This document shows, piece after piece, positions 1 through 11,000 of a stretch of DNA of 64,000 bases; position 1 is the stretch's first letter, and the number at the start of each line of letters is the position of its first letter. The DNA lies in contig JADNYJ010000040.1 of NCBI GenBank assembly GCA_015501075.1, forward strand, positions 124,001 through 188,000. Direction: 5' to 3'. The DNA is from Gymnopilus junonius. Its lineage: Eukaryota > Basidiomycota > Agaricomycetes > Agaricales > Galerinaceae. The notes under the pieces were generated by a model that was not told the DNA's origin, did not search any database, and saw only the letters and a list, made by a program, of their open reading frames with translations. Position numbers and translations under genes: made by a program.

Positions 1-1
1 G

Positions 2-856
2 ATAAGGCGCATTGCTGAACGAGAAGAGAGGGAGAGAGCCAAGGCTGAGAACAGGGCAAAGATGGCAGAGCAGAAGGCGAAATGGGAGCAGGAGAGGAAG
101 GAGAGGGATAGGCAACGTCAGAAGGAGGAAGAGGAGAGGAGAGAGGCAAGGGCTGCTGGTGATACGGGAAGGAAGGATGCAAGGGACATGCCTCCTCCAC
201 CTCCACCCACTGGACCGAGGAGGGATAGAGACAGGCCAAGGGATCAGGGCTATCGACGCAGCCCTCCACGTCGTGATGCACCCCCTCCCCGTAGCGATGA
301 CCGTCGTAGAGGTCGTGAGAGGGATATGCCGCCACCTCCTGTGCCCAGATCAAAGAGAGAACGCGAATCACTTTCTCGTTCACCCTCACCTCCTCCCAGA
401 AACAAGAGACGTGTTGATTCTCGCTCTCCTTCCCGATCGCGATCTAGGTCCCGTTCGACGTCATGGTCAAGGTCACCTCGCTCACGTTCACATTCGCCTC
501 CTCGACGAGAACGAGAAACGAGAGGCCGTTCTCGAACAAGGTCTCCTCAGCCTGTACGGCACGCCCACTCTCGCTCTGTCTCACCTTCCCGTTCTCGATC
601 AAGGTCGCGTTCACCCCCTGGAAGCAAGCAAGCACGTACGTATCGTTCCGGAACACCTCCTCCGCCTTCAAGACATGAACGTCTACCTCTCCCATTGCCT
701 ACTCCGAGGGATACGTCTGCTCCCGTCCAAAGAGAAAGGGAGGCAGAGCCTGTGAAGAGAGGAAGGTCGCGTTCGGCCTCGACAGGGTCTTCAATGAGTG
801 TCAGCACTCGGAGTGGCGGGTCTAGGAGCCGCAGCAGGAGCCATAGTCGGGATTAG
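2..856 (+). CDS. RS-rich (SR-like) protein, 3' part only
   Basis: The reading frame is open from base 2 to a TAG at 854-856, so only the C-terminal part of a gene that starts upstream is present. The first 55 or so residues are a charged Arg/Glu/Lys-rich probable helix. Proline runs follow (PPPPPP), then about 180 residues dense in RS, SR and SP dipeptides, ending SRSRSHSRD. Such tails are typical of nuclear pre-mRNA splicing or RNA-processing proteins and are usually phosphorylated by SR kinases. The folded domain that would name the family (RRM, PWI, cyclophilin and so on) lies outside the window, so no specific identity is assigned. Confidence 0.75.
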   Translation: MRRIAEREERERAKAENRAKMAEQKAKWEQERKERDRQRQKEEEERREARAAGDTGRKDARDMPPPPPPTGPRRDRDRPRDQGYRRSPPRRDAPPPRSDDRRRGRERDMPPPPVPRSKRERESLSRSPSPPPRNKRRVDSRSPSRSRSRSRSTSWSRSPRSRSHSPPRRERETRGRSRTRSPQPVRHAHSRSVSPSRSRSRSRSPPGSKQARTYRSGTPPPPSRHERLPLPLPTPRDTSAPVQREREAEPVKRGRSRSASTGSSMSVSTRSGGSRSRSRSHSRD

Positions 857-1625
857 GTCCTCGGCTCAAAAATATTGACTCTATTTTTCGGACATGTTGT
901 ACGTATACCGCTCAGTCTTTGACTTCCGTTCAGAAATGGCATGCGCGGTGAATCTCCGGAAGGATATCTGGCAGTCCCCAACGTCCAACTTGCAAAGTAT
1001 AAGTAAATTTGTCTGTTGCTTGCGAGCTTTTCGCGACTTGCGGAGCGGAGATGAATTCCACAAGTCAGTTGGACGTTATCGATCCTTTATTTTCATTTCT
1101 CGACCTCGTGCATAGTTGGAAAACAGTTACAGCAAATCGCGTAAAAGTATTCATACAAGTACCTGTACATGGCATGCTATATAAATTGCTTGTACTCTTT
1201 GCTGCTGTTCATCCGTCTTGCACTGCAATCCCGATCAAGTCAAGTTGGGTAGGCGCTTAGCGTGAGCCGAGCAATCTCTTGCCTTTTCCGTTCACCATAC
1301 TTGGCCAAGGCACTCTTCCACATCCTACTTCATCTCTCCACTGCTTTGGGCTCTGTAAGTGACTCATGTCATTCATATATTTACTCTCTGTCGAGCTTAG
1401 GGTTAGTGACTCATTCAGGAACCTTCCGCCTACTTGAAAAGGGCCCATAAACAGTTTCTCAAAAGTAAAAATTTGCGCACAACAGCGGCTGCTAGACTAT
1501 AGATTGGACAATAATACAGTTCTAGGTGAGCCTGAACCATTCCTATGCACCCATTCAACATTGACTAGTCTTGTTCTTTGCTCCTCTCCTGAAAATTTCG
1601 ACTGGAACAGTACAACTTGGACAAA
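857..1625. other. Intergenic region, RS-protein 3' end to ARG8 5' end
   Basis: I see no coding region, RNA gene or repeat in these 770 bp. The open frames are short and have no recognisable protein features. It probably holds the 3' UTR of the upstream gene and the promoter and leader of ARG8. Confidence 0.5.
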
Positions 1626-3656
1626 ATGAAACGCGTGCAGACGTCATCTTTACGTGTCCTTGAACATAGGCCTGCTCAATCCGCCACATCCTCTGGATAT
1701 TTCCTCCGTGGACGGGGGTTGACACGAGGCCTGGCCACCTCAGTATGTCATACACCTCCACCTCCCAGGCATGCACTTCTTGACTCTGGACTTCCCGTCT
1801 CTAGCCCTCCAAAACATACCTCGAGCCAACGCACAAATCCACAACTCAGTCCCCCGCGACGACAAGCACCTTGGAGCGAGGGAAGGAATACCTCCTTCCC
1901 GTGTACGCCCGGCCAGATTTTGTCTTGACTCACGGCAAGGGATCCTATGTGTGGGATGTCGAGGGGAAGAAATATCTGGATTTCAGTGCCGGTATTGCGG
2001 TTAATGCCCTTGGACACGCGGATGAAGGTGTTTTGAAGGTGTGTGTTGCCGTTCTTGAGAAATCTCTCTTTTTCCCCCTTCTCGTTACACACGAGGCTCT
2101 CAAATGTGCGGGTTGGGATTGGCTCTCCAATGGCGTCGAAGGCATATCAGATAATGTCCCATGAGAGATGTATCATAATTCCCTTTACGTGTCTTTCTTC
2201 ACCACACTATCTTTATCGCCTAGTCTATTTCTCCCTGATGATTCAAGGCTTCAGCTCTACGTGTTCTTTAAAGAGGCACTTCTCATAGATGTGAACTTTT
2301 TTTTCGTGGAGCCGGAGCGCGTACCTGTATTACCCTTCTTCGGTCCATGAGCGATCTACATGATTGCCGTGCCTCTTTTCTGCTCTTTCGGCTAAAACGA
2401 AAAGCATCTTTGACTAATTACAATGTCACCAGGTCTTGAACGAGCAAGCCTGTAAACTCTTGCATACGAGCAATGTCTACCATAACGAATGGGCGGGAAA
2501 GCTCGCCGAGCTTTTGGTAACACTCACACAGAGTGAAGGTGGGCTGGGATACCCGACTGGAGGAAATTCCAAGCCATCGGGACATAGGGGTGCGAAGGCA
2601 TTCTTTGCAAATTCTGGTACGGAAGCAAACGAAGGCGCGTTAAAGGTCGCGCGAAAGGTGGGTAAGGACCGGTGGGCGCAGAAGACGGGCAAGAGCTGGG
2701 ACGACCCTGCATGCAGCAAGACGCAGATCGTGTGCTTTGAAAATTCGTTCCATGGGCGTAGTCTTGGAGCACTGAGTGTCACGAGCAATCCAAAATACCA
2801 AAAGCCGTTCGAACCGCTTATTCCTGGGGTACATGTAGGGAAAGTCAACGATATTGCTGCTCTGGAGGGTTTGGTCAATGAAGACACATGTGCGGTCATT
2901 GTTGAGCCGATTCAGGGCGAAGGTGGTATTAATGATGTATACGAGGAATGGCTTAGGGCGTTGAGGAGGCGCTGCGATGAAGTTGGCGCTGTATTGATTT
3001 TCGATGAGATCCAGGTAGGCATTTCATCTCTTTCTGGAAAGTATGGCAGCGCTAAAATTGGTATGCAGTGTGGTCTCTACAGAACAGGAACACTATGGGC
3101 CCACTCGGTGCTACCTGCAGACTGTCATCCAGATATCGTGACAATGGCAAAGCCTCTTGCTAATGGGTATCCAATTGGTGCAGTGCTCCTTCGGGACGAG
3201 GTAGCAGAGACTATGACGGCCGGTATGTCAACTTGCATTATGTCGCCCTTGTCAGCGGAACCGATTTTGAAAACAGGTACACATGGTACGACATTTGGAG
3301 GGTCACCTCTGGCCTGTGCGATCGGATATCACGTCCTGACACGCCTCTCATCTGAGGAATTTATCAGAAAGATGGCGGAGACGAGCGAGTACTTGGGTGA
3401 GCGGCTGGGCAGACTACCGAAGTGGTACCCGGGGCTATTAGAGGAGCGTGTACGTGGAAGGGGATTCATCCGTGGACTCGGGTTCCGGGATGCTAGGATG
3501 CCTGGGAGGATAGTTGAGCTTGCGCGGGAGCGGGGGGTGTTTGTGCTGACTGCTGGGAAGGACGCTGTGAGACTGGTGCCTAGTCTGAATGTGGGCAGGG
3601 AGGAGGTCGATCTGGCTGTGGATGTTTTGGAGGGCTGTCTATCTCAAATAGCTTAG
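1626..3656 (+). CDS. ARG8: Acetylornithine aminotransferase, mitochondrial
   Basis: PLP-dependent class III aminotransferase that converts N-acetylglutamate semialdehyde to N-acetylornithine in the mitochondrial arginine pathway. I read five exons: 1626-1742, 1805-2038, 2433-3014, 3069-3222 and 3277-3656 (about 488 aa). The first ATG opens an Arg/Ser-rich presequence (MKRVQTSSLR...). Family signatures include YLDFSAGIAVNALGHADE, FANSGTEANEGALK, the VEPIQGEGG motif, the FDEIQCGLYRTG motif with the cofactor Asp, and MAKPLANGYPIGA with the PLP-binding Lys. Introns 3 and 4 are each 54 nt, in frame and without stops, so a naive ORF runs through them. Their removal restores the conserved FDEIQ-CGLYRTG and TAG-THGTTFGG joins. 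Intron 2 is unusually long (394 nt) for this locus. The family assignment is secure. Confidence 0.95.
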
Positions 3657-3772
3657 GTAGAAACAACCGGATCAGGTGATTGACAATTCCCGGCGTGTGA
3701 TTGGCTCCGGGCGAAAAGACACAAAAGCAGGGTCTCCCTCGATTCGAATCCATTCCTCTTCTCCCCTCAGCT

Positions 3773-6135
3773 ATGGACAAGCTAGGCTCCCTGGCTCGTT
3801 TCAAGAACTCCTGCCCCTTCTTGGGCAGCACCAAGACCTCCACCCTCCGCACCCTCTCCACCTCTTCTTCCCCCAGGTTCCCCTCTTTTCCGTCCTCACA
3901 GAGCGCGCTACCAAATGCCCCGTCATGGGCCCTGCTCTCAATGTTCGCTCCAAGGAAATCGTCGCCGGCTATGCTAGCGTCGCAGCCAATGCCGACGTAG
4001 ACAAGATCCACAAGGAGAAGGGCGTCTTCCCGCCACCGGGTGCGACCGTCGAGATGTGTCCTCATGCGTCCGCTGCCAGGGCTGCAGCTCGCATGGCCGA
4101 GGATCTCGCTTCGGCCGCCACAAAGAAAGCCTCTGCGCCTCTTCCTCAGACTGTTGCGTCCGAAGCCGCTGCAGCCGGCTGTCCTTTCCACAAGGCTGCC
4201 GCCCCTTCAGAGAGCAAGGCGGCCCCTGTTCATGCGGCCCCTGCCCACAAGGCCTCGAAGCACCACAGCGGCTTTAATTACGAGAGCTTCTATGTGAACG
4301 AACTCGACAAGAAGCACCAGGATAGCTCCTACCGCTATTTCAATAACATTAATCGTCTCGCCGCCAAATTCCCTATTGCGCACACCGCTAGGGTCACCGA
4401 TGAAGTCGAAGTCTGGTGCGCCAACGATTACCTCGGTATGGGTAATAATCCTGTTGTCCTCGAGACCATGCAGTGCGTCTTCTTTTTCCCATAAATCTAA
4501 AATTTAGTAATCAGTGCTGACTTGCCTTTTTTTTTTCCCCCGCAGTCGGACTCTTGACAAGTACGGCCATGGTGCTGGCGGTACCCGTAACATTGCTGGC
4601 AACGGTGCCATGCATTTGGCGCTTGAGCAGGAACTCGCGAATCTCCATCGCAAGGACGCTGCTCTGGTCTTCTCTTCGTGCTATGTTGCAAACGATGCTA
4701 CCCTCTCCACTCTCGGCTCTAAACTTCCAGGCTGCGTCTTCTTCTCCGACTCCATGAATCACGCCTCCATGATCCAAGGTATCCGTCACTCTGGCGCTAG
4801 AAAGGCCATCTTCAAGCATAACGACCTTGCGGACCTCGAGGCCAAACTCCAGCAATACCCCAAGGAGACCCCCAAGATCATTGCATTTGAGTCGGTCTAT
4901 TCCATGTCCGGCAGCGTTGGACCTATCAAGGAAATTTGCGATCTGGCAGAACGATACGGTGCTCTCACTTTCTTGGATGAGGTGCATTATCGTGCTTTTA
5001 TCGTCATTGTTCTATTCATTTATTGACATCGTTCGTAGGTCCATGCCGTTGGTTTATATGGACCCCGTGGTGCTGGCGTAGCTGAACATTTGGACTACGA
5101 TGCGCATGCTGCTGCTGGTGACAGCCCACACCCCATTAAAGGCTCTGTCATGGACCGCGTAGATATCATTACAGGTACGCTTAACTTGGTTAGTTTTCTA
5201 TTTATGGACCCCTGCTAACCGGAGCAACTCAATTAGGTACTCTGGGCAAGGCTTATGGCGCTGTTGGCGGTTACATTGCAGGGTCGGATGACTTTGTTGA
5301 CATGATTCGTTCTTACGCTCCTGGATTCATTTTTACTACCTCTCTCCCTCCCGCGACAATTGCTGGCGCACGTGCTAGCGTTGTCTACCAAAAGAACTAT
5401 GTCGGTGATCGTCAATTGAAGCAGGTCAACGTCCGTGAGGTTAAGCGCCGCTTTGCTGAACTCGACATCCCTGTTGTGTATGTTTATTCTTAATTGCTCA
5501 CATTGAAAACAAGCGCTCATATGATTTCTACTAGCCCTGGTCCGTCGCACATCGTCCCGGTTCTTGTTGGAGATGCCGCACTCGCAAAGGCCGCTTCTGA
5601 CAAACTCCTCGCTGAACACGACATCTACGTACAATCCATCAACTACCCCACTGTACCCCGCGGTGAGGAGCGCCTCAGGATCACGGTTACCCCCCGGCAT
5701 ACTCTGGAACAAATGGACAAACTCATTCTCGCGGTCGACCAGATCTTCACGGAGCTCAACATCAACAGATTAAAGGACTGGAAACTCGCCGGCGGACGCG
5801 CAGGCGTTGGCATGACTGACGGACCGGAAGACTCCCATGTAAACCCGATCTGGAACGACAAGCAAGTTGGTCTCTTGGACGGTACTGCCCCTCCTACCCT
5901 GAGGGATGGCGAAAAGGCATTTGTCGATCACCAGGCTGTGACTAAGGCTCGGGAGGTCTTCAACCCGCTTTTAGGACCTATCACTGGACCTTTGCAGGCG
6001 ACGAAGACCGTGGTGTATGATGGTGCGACAGTGAATGCAAGACAGCAGTTGCCCAAGATGAAGACAGGTGGTGCTCGTGTCCCGCTGAGCGGGGATATTC
6101 CAGTTCCTCCCCCTTCCCTTTCTGTCTCGGCTTGA
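3773..6135 (+). CDS. HEM1: 5-aminolevulinate synthase, mitochondrial (apparent one-base frame break near the N-terminus)
   Basis: First enzyme of haem synthesis, condensing glycine with succinyl-CoA using PLP. Exons: 3773-4472, 4546-4981, 5039-5174, 5237-5477 and 5535-6135. Visible signatures are [46 protein letters not shown], and [16 protein letters not shown] with the PLP-binding Lys. The N-terminal region carries four Cys-Pro haem-regulatory-type motifs (CPFLG, CPVMG, CPHAS, CPFHK). The presequence from the ATG ([10 protein letters not shown]...) is in one frame and the CPVMG region in another. The join lies at a four-T run, 3886-3889, and one extra T would connect them. I find no GT-AG intron that repairs the frame. 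A C-terminal extension of roughly 120 aa follows the catalytic core. The enzyme assignment is secure; the N-terminal reading is tentative. Confidence 0.93.
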
Positions 6136-6489
6136 GGTCGTCCGTTTGCTTGCACAGTGCTCTTTATTCGATAAGAAATGTTGTCGTTGTACCGTCGGTT
6201 GTATTTTTTACTACCGTATACGTAGTGTTGTTAAGAAATATACGCATTCCTTGTCCTGCGTAGAACTTGGTAAATGAAACTCTGGTGACCAGAATGCACT
6301 ACATCCTTGTTCGTAACTCCCTCACAATACGTGCAGGTGATTTAGCTGAGTCGAATAGCATCAGGAGACTAAGTTAGTGTTGCGGGAAATAGCCAGCGGA
6401 CCTACTTCGCTGGGCAAATTTGACGGAGCTCGGCGGAGGCCCAAATTCGCACTTGCAAATTAGGGCTAATTTGCGGAGGGCCCGGGGGC

Positions 6490-6556
6490 ACAATAGTGGG
6501 CTCTGAAACCGGCGTTTCGGAGCCCTTTTGGACTGAATTTTCGAGCTGGGATGCTA
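6490..6556 (-). repeat. Split direct repeat B2 of the Ngaro-like element
   Basis: This 67-bp segment is repeated at 6999-7065. Both run from ACAATAGTGGG to CTGGGATGCTA and are identical except in the core of an imperfect palindrome at 6498-6525. The outer edge at 6490 marks the element's 3' end. Confidence 0.85.
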
Positions 6557-6641
6557 ATGTACAGGGAGAAAACAAAAGTACAAAGTAGTAAGAATTAAAA
6601 TAAGTATGGTGGTGATGTCACTGAGGGTTCGCGGGGGTGGG

Positions 6642-6959
6642 TGAAATGCGCGTTCGGGAGCGCAGTAGATGCTGACGAGGCAACATCAAGATCGAGGGAC
6701 GTTGAGCAAGCAGGCTACTCACCTAGCGAGGCAAAGTCAAGAGCTGAGGTCGCTCAAGACTTTGCCTGCTGATCTAGCATGGTGCTAGGTGAGACAGTGC
6801 ACGCGCTGGAGATTCTAGCCCTACGAGGGCGAATGCTCCACCCCGAAAACTGTGTGACTCGAGGCTTAATGCCGAATGCACACAAGGAGAGAAAACTTAC
6901 CGACTGAGTTGCTGCGAGCCGCCTCTATTGGTCTTGTGTAACCATCAACTTAAACCCAA
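6642..6959 (-). repeat. Split direct repeat A2 of the Ngaro-like element
   Basis: A 318-bp copy aligned without gaps, by eye, to 11380-11697. The differences are almost all CpG-type (CG in one copy, TG or CA in the other). This copy keeps more CpGs than the 5' copy. A two-stem hairpin lies at 6718-6793. Confidence 0.88.
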
Positions 6960-6998
6960 CCAATCAATGCTCGTCAAGCTGATTTCAAGATGGTTAGG

Positions 6999-7065
6999 AC
7001 AATAGTGGGCTCTGAAACGCCGGTTTCGGAGCCCTTTTGGACTGAATTTTCGAGCTGGGATGCTA
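6999..7065 (-). repeat. Split direct repeat B1 of the Ngaro-like element
   Basis: The 67-bp copy of 6490-6556, directly downstream of the recombinase frame, whose stop (7065-7063) overlaps its edge. The palindrome here is at 7007-7034 and has the central six bases in reverse-complement orientation relative to B2. Confidence 0.85.
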
Positions 7066-8091
7066 CCTGCTACTGGATGGTTGATCAGAGTAATGGAATT
7101 TTGGTTTTTTTTTTTTTTTTTTTTTTTTTTGAGAAAAAGTTGAGCAGAGCGATGAGGAAGTGAGAAAATGAATCCTGGCAAAGAGAATGGCCTGTATAAG
7201 CACAGGATTCTTTCGGATGTAAATTTGCCATGCATCTGATGACCATCGGCCAATGGCTTTAATAATGTCAGGGTTGACACCAGCCTCGGCCAAAGCAGTA
7301 GCAGCCCCTGCACGAAGAGATTGACCAGCAATACTGGAGTCACAGTATTGCCGGAGGCGATTGATGAACCATCGGCGGGTTGGGATTGAACCAACAGCAA
7401 GGAGCCAAAGCTCTGGATTAAATGGAAAGAGATGGTCACAGGAGGTGAGATAATGAAGAAAAATAGGGTGAGGTAGGGGCCCATTGGGCAGGAGGCAGTG
7501 AATATGGACATGACTGCCTTCAAAAAGGCAATCAGCCTTGTGGGTAGGGAGATGGTAGGCATAAGTTGAGTCATCTGGAAAAGAGACAGAACTCCAGTGG
7601 ATTAATTTGTTGGGATTTTGAAGGCGACGTTTGTCTGGATAACAAAGTTCCCCAAGCCTATGGAGTCCATAAAACCCGGAACAGAGTATAGCACAGAAAA
7701 GAAGGTCATCATGAGAGGAGGAGGACTCAAGGGATAAACAGATTTCAGAAAGGTGAGGTAATGCAAGAGGCATCTTTCATAAGGTGGGAGACCCCCTCAA
7801 GCACTTACAGCCTTGAAGTGTCTTAGCCACCAAAGGAGATTTGCGTGCTCAGCACACATCAGGAAAATATGCCTCGAGTTGATTACAGATGCCTGAAAGA
7901 TAAGTGCCAATGGAGTCAGGTTTGATATGGAAGGACATGTAGACAACATAGAAGCTCAGAGTATCAGGGGTTGGCTCAAGAGGGAAGGCATGGTTATGAC
8001 AGAAAGTGATGTAGGAGTTTAATGCACTGGTGTAATTAGAGTTGGTGGATTCATCAATGGCGAGACCAAGAGCAATGGATCACCAGTGGAG
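7063..8091 (-). pseudogene. Tyrosine recombinase (integrase) of the Ngaro-like element, two in-frame stops
   Basis: The frame from about 8091 encodes an N-terminal SAM-like/core-binding region and a YR catalytic domain. The upstream Arg lies in GLHRLGELC. The second catalytic block is SLRAGAATALAEAGV, followed by IGRWSSDAW (Trp in the usual His position) and the nucleophile Tyr in IYIRKNP. TGA codons at 7851-7849 and 7779-7777 interrupt the N-terminal part, and each would be CGA before a C-to-T change. The frame starts in an overlap with the end of the RT/RNase H frame (stop near 8054). It ends in a lysine run encoded by a 26-A tract (T26 on +, 7105-7130), which is odd for a catalytic protein and may be a later expansion. 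Confidence 0.85.
7105..7130. repeat. T26 homopolymer (A26 on the element's sense strand)
   Basis: An uninterrupted run of 26 T on + lies between the recombinase catalytic core and repeat B1. On the sense strand it reads as poly-A about 40 nt before the stop codon. Confidence 0.9.
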
Positions 8092-11000
8092 CAGAAGCTC
8101 CAGGGTCCACGGCTCGCGATGGGGCTGCTGGGACCCAGCAGACAGGGAAATCATTTTTTAATGACCCCAGTGCATCCTGAGGGGGTGTAAAGTCTGAAAT
8201 TTTAAGGCCCGGGACAAGGGCAAGGGCAACATTAAAGTGCCCATGAGAAAGAGCATCAGCAACAGTATTGTCAACACCACATACATGAAGAACTCGAATG
8301 TCATATGAGTATTTAATAATCTCATTGACAGAACAAGTCAGGATAGGATTAAAAGAAGGCACAGCTTTAAGGGTATTGAAAATGTTGACCATATTCATGC
8401 TGTCTGAATATATGATAGTGGTAGAGAGAGGAAGGTGATCTTTAAGGGAATAAATAGCAGAAGCAACACAAATTCCCTCAAGAAGATAGATTTTTTCTTC
8501 AGCAAGAGGGAAAGTGATTGGGTAATAAAAGCCAAGCTTAAGGTTAGGAAACCAAAAGCCCATGCCAGAGAGGCAGGCATCACAGAAAACAGCAATGTCA
8601 GGCTTTTTGATATCCCAAGCATGGGAGTTAAGGACATATACACCAGATGAGTTAGAAACGTGGTGAGCGAGCCAGCAAAGGTCAGCTTTCATTGCATTAT
8701 TCATATAATGGAAAGAGTTAGGATTGGTCTCCCCACCAATTTTGAAATAGATATTACATAGACCAGGACACAGGAGAGGAAAGACATTGAAAGCCCAATT
8801 GATGTGACCAGTAAGACTCTGGTACTGATGAAGTGAGAATTTGATGCCATGAAGAAAAGTATCAATAGCTTGCAGAAGATCAGCCTTGGAGGAAGAAGAC
8901 ATAGTGAAGGTCATCTTATTTACATCAACCTCAAAGCCAATGATAGTGATGACACTACCAAAAATTTGCTTCTTTTCTTCATGAGGAATGCCTAGTTCAT
9001 CCCAGAGGGAGAGAAGGCGTGTTTGCTTTGCTGGGAAGAACTTTGAGTAAGGCTCATACCATAACATGTGGCCTTCAATCTCAAAGCTAAATGCATCATC
9101 AGAATAGTCAAAGAGGTCATCAATGAGCTTAATAAAAACAGCAATCCATATTACCAAGGCAATAAAATCAATCCAAGTTATAGCTGAACCACTATTCCCA
9201 AAACAAGTGCAGTGATCAACATGATGAAGACCATTGGTAGTATTGATTTGCTTGAGTTGCCACTCAAAGCAAACTGGCATGAGGTGGTAGGCACCTTTCA
9301 CATCTGACTTAAATAAAACCAAAGGAATATCTCTATGCTCTTCACGGAAGCGCAACAAGGTATTACCAAGGTCTTTAAGAGTATCAAGCAGTGGTCCACA
9401 AATCACACTTTGAGGGATGAGTGAGTTCAGGGCATGAGGTCCAGCAGAGTGGTTTGTAACTATTCATAGGCCTCCAGCTGGTTTTGGTACTACATGGATA
9501 GGCATGCTAACCATGCGAGGAAGAAGCTGTGGCCCAAATGAATGGGAAAACCTACCTAATGCAATCTCAGTATCACGTTGCTGTAAAATGAAGAGCTCAT
9601 TGGAAGAAGATTGTGGTGGACAATGGTTGGATTCATCTACAATGACAGGATAGTCTGGCCCTGGAGCAGAAGCTCCTGGCCAAAAACCATGCCTAAGACC
9701 ATCACAGATAGAATCAACAAACTGACGATTTGGATGTGAAGCTAAATAAGTTTGAAAGGTGTCAACATTGATTGGTGTAACTATTTTGAATAAGTCTGGG
9801 TTGTTATGAATAGTTGATTGAGTCAAAGGATCAGAGGAGACAGCATCAGGAGGAGAGGGAAGAGGATGAGCAGTATATGTATAGCGAAGGACTGGTGATA
9901 AAGGAGTGTCAGAGGAAAAATCAAAGAGAGAATGATGGAACCGCGGACGAGCACCAACCAATGACTCAGGTGGTGTTGCAGTCGGGCTCGGTGTGTCCTC
10001 CCTTGTGGCACCTATTACACTTATGTTGGTACTTGCAACGTCCTCCACTATATCCACATCCTCCAGCTGAGTTATATTTTCAGCAGATTTCATGGCTCTT
10101 CTCATGTGGCGCACTCGACCTCTTCGCATTCGATGGCTTTGGGTTTTGGTAAGGTGCATGTGATCCATACAATGAGAGACAAGTGATTTTGAGGTGTTCA
10201 AAGCTGGTGTAGTCAGTAAGGAGGAGGTCATTGCGAGATCTGATGAAGGTTCAGATAGCCTCATCAAAAGTGATGACTCATTGGGCTTCAGAATAGTGGA
10301 TGGCACCGAAGTGCCAGGTGATGAAGTTGCCATACTCACAGAGCTTGTGCTCACAATGGGGGAAGGTGAATACAGTAGCTCGGACAACCTGTCCCTAAGC
10401 CATGACCCAGTCTCTGAGGTTCTGGACCTTTTTTGAGGCTGATGAGGAGCTGGCGAACTTGACCTCATATGGTCCAAGAGATTCGGAGACCTCATATGAT
10501 GGAGCAGTGGCATTGATGGCTGAAAAGATGGCATTGAGGTTGACTGGCCAGCCTCATAAGATGTTGTCCCACTCAGAGTCTGGGAAGTCGGGGACAGTAA
10601 GACTGGTTGTGAGGAAGCATTTGGCGGCTGCGAAGTCCTTTGAGAAGACTTGCAAGATTTTTTGAGTTTGTTGAAGCTCTGGTCAGAGAATGGCCTGAGC
10701 GATGAGTTCATTGGAATACCATGGGAGCTCATCTTCTCGAAGATGTTGCTTTTTGTTGGTTCGAGGTCCTGTGTCATTCTGGGCTCTGATTCAGCATCAT
10801 CATTGTCAAGTTCATTGACTGCTTGTCATTTTGAGCCTGAGTCAGGATGTCGATCTGCCTCAGCAGTTCCTGCTTCTTGTCCTGCAGCTTGGTCTCCCTG
10901 TCCCTCCATATGTCCTCTGTCAGCCACTCATTCCAACATGGTTGAGTGGGACTCGAGGATGTTGAGATAAGACCCCAATGCTGTCTCTGCAGCAGAGGGC

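Noticed and set aside
2039..2432. Possible C/D snoRNA in the ARG8 intron (a TGATGA-like stretch)
   Set aside because: No matching D box or terminal stem at a suitable distance.
3741..3751. GATTCGAATCC, like the B box of a tRNA gene
   Set aside because: No A box, acceptor stem or anticodon loop fits around it; it lies in the HEM1 5' leader.
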